From positions 124,473,537-124,537,536 of the forward strand of contig NC_068355.1 in the NCBI RefSeq assembly GCF_020536995.1: DNA of 64,000 nucleotides. The letters are read 5' to 3'. Shown here piece after piece: positions 48,887-60,800 of the stretch. Position numbers and translations under genes: made by a program. The notes beneath the pieces are model-generated. The model was not told the DNA's origin and made no database searches. It was given only the letters and a program-made list of their open reading frames with translations. Position 1 is the stretch's first letter. Each line of letters starts with the position of its first letter. This stretch comes from Dreissena polymorpha. Its lineage: Eukaryota; Mollusca; Bivalvia; Myida; Dreissenidae.

Positions 48887-49548
48887 CACTTCAACACCGT
48901 TATTTCGAAGTCGTCGGGACCGTTAAAAAAACTTCGGATTAACGATAATTCGAAATAAACATTTGACAGAAGACTTCTTTGATTCTGTAAAAATAAAATG
49001 TTGTGGAATTCGCATGTTTTTGTTACACGCTTACTTAAAAGCGTAAACTAGTCAGATAGCAAATAGATTTCCACTTGTAACAAAGGGGGGAATAAAACGA
49101 TTCTTTTTCTTGTTTTTATTTTTTAGTCTCATTACAGAACATATAAAATATAAAGAATAACACAAATTATCAGACATACATACATATGAATACATTTTCG
49201 GAAATGAAACATTTTTTTAACTAATACGCGATGTATCTCTGAACAACGGTGTTCGCGCAGACGACAAAGGTGAAATGATCGGCTTTTGACGCGCCACGAC
49301 AAAGGTGTGAAATTACGCACCGTATTTTGCAGTTTTGACTTCGGATTAAAGATTGATAATTAGGTGCGAATTATAGTGTTGGGACCAACTGAATCACTTC
49401 GAATTAACGATTTCTTCGGTTTAACGAAGTTCGGATAAACAATGAAATTTTACATTAAACAAAGGAGAACCAAAATCGGGACCTGAAAAATACTTCGAAA
49501 TAACGGTGACTTCGGATTATCGATGTTCGAAATAACGGTGTTGAAGTG
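48887..49548. mobile_element. MITE with TA target site (pogo/Tc1-like ends)
   Basis: Ends CACTTCAACACCGTTATTTC (48887) and GAAATAACGGTGTTGAAGTG (to 49548) are perfect inverted repeats flanked by TA. The matching place in duplication copy A reads 'aatatgtactatg' with one TA (about 29621-29628), an empty site. Subterminal 'acttcggatta' motifs recur inside. The only frame is 62 codons. TA duplication and CACT ends fit pogo/Tc1-mariner-type transposition; the superfamily is inferred. Confidence 0.9.
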
Positions 49549-49679
49549 TACTATGGAATAATCTACGAAATAATGCACATACATGAAGCACATAATATAT
49601 GTTATATTCTAACAATTTCATATACAATAATATACATTTACATTTCAGGTTATGTTTTATATAATATTTTAAAATAGAA

Positions 49680-49970
49680 ACAAGAGCACCGCATAACGGG
49701 TGCCAATGCTCGGCTGCGAAAGCTTGTCAGAATTATTTTTTTAGAGGTCAGTGACCTTGACCTCTGACCTAGTGACCCAAAATTGGGTGTGGCATGTAGA
49801 ACTCATCAAGGTGCATCTACATATGAAGTTTCAAAGTTGTAGGTGGAAGCTCTTTGATTTTAGAGCAAATGTTTTAGCACGACACCTACGACGGACGGCT
49901 GACAGCGGATGACGAGCTGGCTATGACAATACCTCGGGTTTTCTCCTAATGAGTCGAGCTAAAAAATACG
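49680..49970 (+). repeat. Interspersed repeat 'aagagcaccgcataacgggtg'-type, copy B
   Basis: Counterpart of 29745-30035, with a short internal deletion near 49870. Confidence 0.75.
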
Positions 49971-50095
49971 TACCTTTATTAATATAAGTTCTTAACGTGA
50001 TGATAAATTTGGTAACAAATTAAAAAACTTCGCAAACAAACGTTTGGTACAAAAAATATGACCTTTTAACTGACACAATATAATATAATTCAGCA

Positions 50096-51820
50096 TTACT
50101 TTATTATTAATAAATCATTTATCAATAAACTGTGTAACACATAGTACTTGTCGTACTTTTCAATGTACATACATACAATATACAAACAAAGATGTTGTGT
50201 TTTTGTCTGTATTGATTCTTTGGCCCATTTAAATAAGTCTGATTAAAAATTTAGGTCAATGTCAATGTCGAAAAGATAACAATAACACATATTAGAATTG
50301 TGTTTCAATCAACTGCAAAACCATCACTAAATCAGCTCTATAAAGATCACAGTTATTGTCAGTTTTTACATGTAAAATGCTCTTCATTTACATTATTTTT
50401 TCCTCTATGACTGAAAATGTATAATTAATGCAATAATCATTTTTGTAATAATCACAACAAAAGTGTGTAAACCTGTGTATATTATAAGTAAAATAACGCT
50501 AAAACATATACAAATGTCATGCAAAATGAAACAAATTAAATACATAACTATGTTTTATTTATAAATAATAGTATTTAGTGCTCCTGTCACTCAATATTTC
50601 TTACATGGATACAATCAAAAAAGGAATTAATTAAGGAAAATATTAGGTTTGGTATTCATATTACAACAATTTAAAGCACATGCCTGTGTGGTTTCAAATC
50701 AAGTTTTTTAACAATCAGATTTAGTTTAAATCTTGGGAAAACAGTGCTGTATTATGCACTAAATTTGGAAGGCATTTACCATTGCCAAAACTCAGGTGTC
50801 TCAGCTTTTCTGTTTGTATAAGGTTATTTAACCAAGCATTTCAAATTGTTTGGATTATGCAACCATATGCAATACTTCATCAATGATTATGCAAACTAAT
50901 AATAAATCAAACCAATCATTGGACATATTATAGAAATTAAAATTTAAATTTGATGAAATTTAAATCATCAACGTTTTTTATTCTACAACAATAAAATATT
51001 GATTCTTAATATTAAAAAACTGTGCATATGTGCTGAAGAAGTTATCAAACAAAAATGTTCAAATTTGTAACATGGTGTTAATAACTTGCCAAGGCAATAT
51101 CAATAAGTTGGAATATATAAACAAATGCCCATCCTATACCCTTCAACTGTTAATTTTAATCAAACGTATTTCCATAAAACAATAGCAATACATTGTGTCG
51201 TTGTTAATGTGCTTTATCAGTTGTTTTTTTTTTTAATCTACTATGACCCATAAGTCAGCTTGTTTTCAGAAAAGCAAAGAAGGAAAGACAACTATGGGTA
51301 TTTCTGTAATATTGTCAAAGCCATGTGAACGTAGAAAGATCGTTTTTCAAGAAATAGTTCAGTAAAATGGACAGGCTTTAACAACCGATCTAGCAAAGTT
51401 TTGGCGCTTTTTTTCTGAATTACGCAGTACAAAAAAATTAAATTATTACACATTTATGATATCACCTTGATTATCCACTCAATGTTTATACATGAAGCCA
51501 AAATCATATTGAATTGAAAGAATGTATTGAGGAATGTGTTTCTTTGTTGTTGTTTGTTTGTGGAAGAAAAGGGCGGAATATAGACTAAAATAGTTAAAAT
51601 ATTATTCTGACAAATTATCGGTCAAATTGAAATAATATCTGCTAAATGTTTGCTATCACAGCAATAACGAATATTTGTTCATTTCCATTCCTACACATTA
51701 GAACTCCCAATTGTATTTAATGCCTGCAACAACCAACACTTAGCCAAAATTTACTTCTTAAATAAGCTTTAAAATTTGATTTTGCAACTGGCAAATGGTA
51801 AATAGCAGTAGCACTTCTAG
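50096..51820. other. AT-rich intergenic spacer downstream of GDAP2
   Basis: No reading frame above 60 codons and no recognised repeat. It separates the duplicated block from the 3' end of GDAP2. Confidence 0.6.
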
Positions 51821-51824
51821 CGCG

Positions 51825-51830
51825 TTTATT
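51825..51830 (-). other. Polyadenylation signal of GDAP2
   Basis: AATAAA on the minus strand 57 bases past the GDAP2 stop codon, a normal spacing for a short 3' UTR. Confidence 0.6.
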
Positions 51831-51886
51831 GCACTTATAAAGCCTGCATTTCTGGGGACAAACAAGATATAAAGTCAGAGTCTGCA

Positions 51887-54800
51887 TCACAACCCTTCCT
51901 CTGTAGCCCCTTCTTCAGACGGCACAAAGTATCGGGGACCGTTCACCTGCAAACAGATGCCACAAAACTTCAAATTAAGTTAATTCCAAAAATGCAGGTT
52001 TTAAATCTGCGCCTTCTTTCCATTCCCAATAGTTTTTAATTGACATATGCATGTTTAATCAAAAACTGAATTTATTACAGGTCAAAGTGAAATTCTTGTA
52101 AATAAACAATAAATATAAGAAAGATCACTGACCATCTGGAGCATTAGGTCAGCATACATTGAAAAATTAAAATTTGTCATTAATACATGTCCCTGTTTAT
52201 TTGGTGTGTTAACGAAATCGAAGCGTGACACTTCGCGCGAAAATTTCGTCATTACAAATTGCATTGTAGGAATGTTTAGGTTAAATTTACCGGTGGTTAA
52301 ATTCAACTTTGAGCGCTAAGGTTACTTTGCGGTATATCATGTTTATACAATCGAGATACCTTCAAGGTTACTAAAACTGAATAACCGCAAACTTACCAAG
52401 GTTTAAAAGTTACCGAGCGGTAACTTTAACCAGTGTTTATACAATTGGGTATGTTACCTCTAGGTTACTTTTACTTACCCACCTAGGAAAGAAGGGTATG
52501 TTTTAACTGGGTTTTAACCGATCGGTATAACTAACCAACTTTTATACAAACGCTTACTGAATAGTAACCAACAAGTTACCGACTTTTAACCGCTGGTATG
52601 TGGTTAACCGCCGGTTTAACTGTTTATACAATCGGGTGCAGGTGGTAAATGTGTCAAGTCATGTTTGCTTGGAGAGACATCACTTACTACATGTTGTATG
52701 TCATGAACAAGAACACAGAAGCTTATATCCAAATACACTTTCCTGTATGCCTTGGTAAAAGACAAATGAGGGTACATTCATCTTAACTTACTAGTATGTA
52801 ACAGACAAGTACAATGGAGTGTATATGTAGTTAACTTAAAGACTGAACTGACCTGTATTCATAGTCAAGGAAAGAAATGTCATGGTAAAGGACAAAGCAT
52901 GGTATATGCAGCTAAACTTACCCTTAAGTCATGTTTACAGACATAGTAAACTTACCTGGGTGTCATGGAAAAGGACAATAGATGGTATATGCAGCTAAAC
53001 TTACACTTAAGTCATGCTCACAGACACAGTTAACTTACCTGTGTGTCATGGGAAAGGACAACGTATGGTGTATGCAACTGAACTTACCCTTAGTCATGTT
53101 CACAGACATAATAAACTTACCTGTGTGTCATGGGAAAGGACAAATGATGGTATATGCAGCTAAACTTACCCTTAAGTCATGTTCACAGGCATAATAAACT
53201 TACCTGTGTGTCATGGGAAAGGACAAATGATGGTGTATGCAACTGAACTTACCCCTAAGTCATGTTCACAGACATAATAAACTTACCTGTGTGTCATGGG
53301 AAAGGACAAATGATGGTATATGCAGCTAAACTTACCCTTAAGTCATGTTTACAGGCATAGTAAGCTTACCTGTGTGTCACAGTTAAGGACAACAAGGATA
53401 TATTTAACTAAACTATCTATTATGTAATGTTCAACGACATAGTACATGTATAAGCATCAAGCTTAACTAACCTGTCATTGGCAATGACATTGAAGGGTAA
53501 ATCCAACTAAACTTATCTGTACATTATGTTCAAATAATTCTTATATATCTTGCTAACCATACCTGTATGTCATGGTCTAGCACAAAGGAGGGTATATCCA
53601 GCTGATCAGGATTGATCCGGCTGTACAGGTACTGAACACCCTTTAACGAGTGCACCTTTTGTTTAATGTCTGAGGCTGTGAATGTGGTGAAAAACCAGGT
53701 AGCAAACTGCAAATAAATCATATAGTATATTAGAAGTTGTTGTTGTTGTAACAAAGTAATATACTTATTTTGTTCTGTTCAATGACAATTCTGTTCAATC
53801 AAGGTTAACAAATAATTATTTATTTATTTTTTAATCCATTTAAAAGTGTTCATAAATAAATTATCTTGGCTTTAAATTTCTTTTTTTCAAAATTCTATTA
53901 TTGCATACCTTCGACCACCAAGTGGGATGGACTATGTAGAATGATTTCAAATTCTTTTTGTACCTAAAGAAAAAATCATGCATTACATACAGATGCCTGC
54001 TCAAAGGTATATAATTCAATCAACATCATTTTAGAAAACCTTATTTTAACAACTTTTTAATTCAGTCTTTTATTTTTTTAAAACATCCATGAATAATCAG
54101 TATTCCTGCATAATTCCAATTTAACTATTAAATGTTTGTTATGATTGTATTAAAATTTATAAGCAAGCAGAAGAACATATATTTCAAACAACGCACATCA
54201 CTGAATTGGACCTACTTGTGGTCTAGGACATGGTAGACGTTCTTCAAGAAGCTCACAGGTGGCAGGTTATCACTGTCAGTGCAGGTGTGGAAGTACACGA
54301 TCACGTAGTCCCGGTCTACTATAGGGTCCAGCAGACGTATGGCGTACAGCAGGGCCTGAAAGGGTACAAGCTTTGAATGTAGTGTGTATGGGGCAGTCTG
54401 GTTAGTGCAATGGTTCTTGTTCAAACACACACACTTCTCACATCTTTAAATCCATCATGCAGCAAATATGAGTTAAGTTGACGTTGGCTATTCATATACA
54501 AGACAGAAAGGGTTTTGTTCGAGTAATCCACTTTACCAAATATCACAATACTGTGCCAAAATTGAATATCTCTTTGAAAAATTTAAACAGATGTAAATTG
54601 AAATTATATTGAATATTATTCAGTAAAAGTCAGTTACAGTAAAAACTCTCTTTACCAACACCTCGGTATTACGACCAACTCCATACGACGACCACCATTT
54701 TTCTGTCCCAATTTTTTCCTTCTATATTTCAATGGTCGTTACACTCACTTATTTGACTAAAATTAGGAGTGCAGGCACTATTATAATGCAGCCTCAAATG

Positions 54801-57800
54801 AAGAAGGACCTCATACATTTTGAAATACTCATACATATACATTGGGAAAACTTGTCCCTCAGATGGGAGTATTTATAGCAAAAGTAAACCGAGTTTAAAG
54901 ATAGCATTACTTTATTCAAAGTGTATCTTTATGGCTGATAAATAGTGTCATGAATTGTTTTGATGCAAATGATTGCCTTTATAGCCTTGTTTTCTGGGAT
55001 TTTTTTATGACAATTCCTCCATCATTACAAATGTCCTATATTCTGATGTGAATTTGATTGACAACAAAGGGCCAATGCCATCCATTAGAATAATGTAAAC
55101 TATTCAAAAGGTGAAATGTGCCAAAGTGTTCACAAAACAAAGCCAGTCTTTAATACTTTGCAATGTTAGAATGGTCATCAAAGACAATGCTTTAAAAGTT
55201 TTACATTTAAGGATCTGCATTATCTAAGGCATCAAACTTTACACTTTCATTTGAATCATCATATTAAAACATGTAATGCTGATATGAAATTAAAGCAGTT
55301 TTTCATTCATAACAAACTGCAGCATATATGTATGGTGTCAATTTATTTGAAAATACACCCTCTATGCTCAAAAAGCATCGCTTGACTAGCCAAAACATTA
55401 GAAAAGATACAGATTGGGTCTGAATGAAAACAATTTATCTAATTTATCTCCGAAGAAAAAGAAAGTTGACCAAGCCATTTTTATACAGAGATTTGTGAAA
55501 AAACACAGATTTTGGAAAATTACAACAGATTTTTACCGGACTCACAGTCTTTTAAAAGACACAGAGGACAATGATTGGTTTGGAAAATTACCGATTTTAA
55601 TTCACAAGTGCAGCCACAATTGAAAATATTAAGTTAAATTATCAAAAGTGAATATGAAATTCTATCAAAACCAAATCATTTATTTTGTATGTTATGCTTT
55701 TCCATTGTCTGGTTACCTTTTCAAGGAGAATTACACCAAAATATTAACATCTGAATATCAACATCATTACGTAAAATAATGATGTCACTTAACAGTGTCA
55801 AAGTTAAAATTATCAATAATTTCTACTCTCATTCTTTAATGTTTGAAGCCACTAAATCATAGATTTAAATCACTTATATTCACTAATGAACCATATGAAA
55901 TCATACAATAACACACCCACCATCTCCAAATTTACTGCCTCAGCTGGGAAATTCTTGCCTACAAAGACGATAACCGGGCGCCCAAACTTGTCCTGCCCAG
56001 TGCGGTACAGACACCTCAGTCTCGCTATGGATGTGAGATCTTCCGAGTGAGCTCGCTTCAACATGCGCTCATACCTGTGAGATGAAACGTGATGCTTCAT
56101 TTAATGAATGTTGATGTCTTGTCAGCTTTGATTAATTGACCCTTAACCCTTTCAGTGCGGGAACCGAATTTTGAAGGCCTTTGCAAACAGTTTGGATCCA
56201 GATGAGACGCCACAGAACGTGGCGTCTCATCAGGATCCAAACTGTTTGCTATTCTGATAATATTCTTTGAAAAAAAATCGAAGAAAATGCTAATTTTAGA
56301 AATTGAGCAGACAACATTTTAGCAGACGACAAATTTCCCAGCATGCAAAGGATTAAGAAGTCTTAGTTCACGATTAGGTCAATATCAAGGTTAAAATGAG
56401 GTCAGATGACAAGCAAACGCAAAACTGGCTTTGGGCATGAGAACTACGTCGTGCTTCTAAAGCTGCCTTAACCCTTTGCATGCTGGGAAATTTGTTGTCT
56501 GCTAAAATGTCTTCTGCTGAATTTCTAAAATTAGCATTTTCTTCGATTTTTTTTCAAAGAATATTATCAGAATAGCAAACAGTTTGGATCCTGATGAGAC
56601 GCCACGTTCTGTGGCGTCTCATCTGGATCCAAACTGTTTGCAAAGGCCTTCAAAATTCGGTTCCAGGGTTAAGCCAATCTCATGTTCTCTCGTAAATGTT
56701 CTGATATTGTAGCTGGAAATTCACATAGAAATATTGTGACACAACAAAATAAAAACAAGCATTTTGTATCGCTTTTAATCTATGTTACCAGACCACATCT
56801 AGCATTCAAATTTTGGCAATTGCAATAAGAAACATTTATTTTTATGTGTTAACATTATTTTTGTAAATAGTCATTGATTTTGACTGTTTATGGGCTTTTA
56901 AAGAAAAATCCTCTTCATACATGGCAATCGAAAAAGGGAATAATGTACCTTATAATTTTTGTAAAATCAATTTTGTATCAAACGACGCCAGACTTATGGT
57001 GATCACAATTGCTCAGGTTGACATCTTTCTGATAAAGGGCACTAATAAAGGGCTTTAGCAAAAATAGGGATATTATTTTATGAAGTGGTTAACAAACCGT
57101 TTCTTTTGTTCCTCTTTCCTAGTGTCTACATCAGATTTTGGTCGCAGCCGCTTCATTGCATCGGGATCATCTTGCATGCTTGCAAACGGATGTCGGCCAA
57201 CGGAGATGGACTTCCCAAACTCGGCGTTCAAATCTATTGTCTTGTCATCAAAATCTGAATCGTCTGAAAAAAAATAATCACACATAGATTCAGATAAATG
57301 ATAATAAATTACCATATTGACTTGGATTGAAAATCATAAGAAACTAAAATATTAAAGCAATCATATGATCAATTGTTTTTTATTCTAGGTCATTTTTTTT
57401 TTGTTTCAATATAAAAACTATTTCTATATCATATGACTATATTTTGATCAGTCTATGTAATATTTTCGGATAATTTTTTAATTTTTAGCTCTGGTGAACT
57501 ATATATGCAGTGAACCAAAACAATTAAAATGACTTTGAAAGAGGGCCAACAAAGGATCACTCTGGTGCCCAGAGATTGAAGATGATATGCCATTTGAAAT
57601 AAAAATGACGCACAAATGGCGATGCATAACTGACAAAAGCCTGTACAAAAAGCTTACTTAGTGCATGGCACAGCTGATATAAAAAATCCTTATTTCCTAT
57701 GTACACGTGATTTATAACTATTAGTGCTGCAACAATATACCGGTTTATCGGTATATATCGCAATACGCAATCCGCATATTGTATTGCGATACGATTTTCA

Positions 57801-60800
57801 TCATACCGGTACGAACATTTTACAAAAATTCATTCACATTTCGTCCAGAAAAGCCATTCGAAATAATGATAACAAGGTAAACAAAACAAAGCAGTGTAAA
57901 AAATTTTTTTCAATAAAAATAGCATTCTGATAGTGTTTTATACGGAGTAGTGTTGTTACATCGGAGCATTCGTTCGATGCTTTTGAACAGAATATCCTTG
58001 AATTAATTGCGCACAGCTGTAAATGTTTTGTTCGATTCTGAATTGAGCATTATTAAATTTGTATTCCGAATTTTGGAATTACGCTTCCAAATTTTAATGC
58101 TAATGCGACAATAAAAAATTATAGCGTCAAATAAAAAGTGCTTTATCCTTTGTCTCAATAAAAAGCGCGCGAAAATTATACAGACATGTAGAACGTGGCA
58201 TAGAAAGTATGGGTGTATTTTGTGTTGTATAAAAACGGGAACTTCACATCAGGTGAATAACGAGTGTTCAGTGGAAAAAAATGCCCTGGTTGGACGTTAT
58301 TTCATCATATCTTTAAATAGTAACGAATGCCAAAATGTATTCGATACTTAAGAAAATTTGCCAATGTTTGTGTTTCTTGTTATTCTTGAGCACATTTATA
58401 GTAAATATATACCATATTTTGCTTTAAAGCTGGAATATACGAGATTATCGGGTAATTGGCAAGTTATATTTTTGGTACAAGTTAGCAATATATTGCGATA
58501 TATTGCAATACGGGTTTTTGAACTGACAATATATTGCAATACGGTTTTTGGCGTATTGTTGCAGCACTAATAACTATAGACACATATAGTGGGTCACTCA
58601 GAATTTTAAATGGTAGAGAAAAACAATAATACAAAAATTAAACAATACTGCATGATAATGAATTTTTACCTGAATGCAGTTGTGTTGCCCAAAATTACAG
58701 GAAATATATTCAAGAAACAAACATATGACTTCCTAAATGATAGAAAATTGCATGTTTAATAGCTTTCTTGTGCATAAACTTTTATGCATAGATCATATAT
58801 ACCCCAAATCTTATTTAGCTTGTAAACACCCAAGTGCTAAACATTTCCTTACTGCTGCGCTGTGCATACATGGGTTTGTCCAGGATGCGGATCTGTCTCT
58901 CCGGTATGACGGGCTCCCCGTTCTCGTTGCCGATGTCCTCCGGGAGGAGAGCCCGGACCTTATGCTGCTCCTCCGGGCTCCGGGGAAAGTAGAGAGGTAA
59001 TGTCTTCCCATACACAGTCTGAAATATAGCACAATTGAAACTGAACCTTAGGTGTGACTCTTCAAAACCAAAGTTTAAATGGAAACATGAGTTGTGTTTG
59101 TCAGAAACACAATGCCCCCTTCTGCGCCAATTTGAAGCAATATATTTGACCTTTATCCTTGAAGGATGACCTTGACCTTAACTTTTTACCACTCAACATG
59201 TGCAGCTCCATGAGATACACATGCATGCCGAATATAAAGTTGCTATCTTCAATATTGCAAAAGTTATCAAACTTTAACCAAGGTTAAAGTTTTGGGACAC
59301 ACACACACACAATGAATGACAGACAGACAGACAGACAGGCCAAAAACAATATACCCCTGATCTTTCGATCTGGGGGCATACAGATTCGACCCTGACTATT
59401 AAGATGATAACTATGTCAATTAATTTTCTTCATACTAGCTTATTTTTTGAGATACATGAAGCAGCAGTAAAAAAATGTTATTTTTGCTTTAAAAGTCTGT
59501 TACTCTTGTAATGTTGAAAGAACAAGCATTTAAAATACCAAGATGACTTTACATACTAATAGACAGGTTATTGCCCTCACAGCCACATGCCAACAAAAAT
59601 AATCCAACAAAAAATGCAAGGGCACAAGTTGACAATTTGCAAACTTTGTTTGTAAATCTTCACCACCCTTTACTATTTATTATGTTTGTTATGCAATACG
59701 AAATTCTCACGGACAGATGACTAAGAGAAAATCTTAATGCTGTCCTCTGAATTAAGGAGGAATACAAAAATCATCAACAGTTCTGTAGCAACTTGCAATC
59801 CCACAGTTGCACCTGTAATACCACCAGCTGCTGTGTAAGTGGACATACATGTGTAGGCAGTTCAGTTTAAGACCTTGTTTCCCAACATTGCAGTCTTCAT
59901 ACCTATGAAATTCAGCCTTAAAGGGATGGTCAACCAGATTGCTATATATCACAAAAAAAAGAGAAGTTCTAAAATACCGTATTTTTTTACAATAATTAGT
60001 TTATATTGATTAAAATATCACGACTGGTATATTACATTACTTGAAAAATGTTGTTAAGTTTTCATATTTTCAGTATATTGGGTAATAAAATTTTACTGGG
60101 TATGTCTAACAGGTAATTTGGAGAGTTCTGTAGTTCTCGTTATATTTTGAGAAACTACAAGGGTTGCTTACATAAAGTATAAAATACAACTCTTATTGTG
60201 TGAGCATGGATGGCCGAGTGGTCTAAATGTGAGACTTTTTACTCCAGGACTCAGTGGTTCGAGCCCTGTTGAGGGTTACATTTTTTTTATTTTTTTTTAT
60301 ATTTTATTCTTGATTTTTTACTGGAAATTTTTAGATCTAATGTTTAAATTTATAAATATAAAGCATTTAATGACGGTATTTTAGAACGTTTCTATATATA
60401 TAGCAATCTGGTTGACCATCCCTTTGATACCTCATATAATAGTTGAGATAAGACCTGGGTTTTTTTTAAGGAAATACCTATATACTTTTTGAGATATTGC
60501 CCTGACTCAGGTTTGGTAAAAAGATAAGCATAACTGTAAAAATAACCGGTTATAATTATCACTATAAGGTCCAGACACATTTTAAGCAAATTCGTTGAAT
60601 TGATATCCCCCACCAATTGATTTTTTGTGTGACAAACAGACGGACAAACTGACGGACAGAATGACAGATTGACAGAATGACAACTCAAATTCTATATCCA
60701 TCTGCCTATTGCGGGGATAACAAGAGCTGTGTTTGTGAAGCACAATGCCGCCTACTGCACTTTGAAGAATATTGTAAAAAAATATAATTTTTGAAGAATA

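Larger units (their letters stand above)
45366..50095 (+). repeat. Segmental duplication, copy B
   Basis: Direct copy of 25872-30176. It carries a second VWA gene with the same exon structure, lacks the intronic repeat at 27315-27555, and has gained a 662-bp MITE at 48887-49548. Homology ends at 'ataatataattcagc', after which the two copies diverge completely. Confidence 0.9.

Noticed and set aside
60204-60275. Functional tRNA gene
   Set aside because: The acceptor ends do not pair and the T stem is mismatched; it lies inside a transposon-like element.
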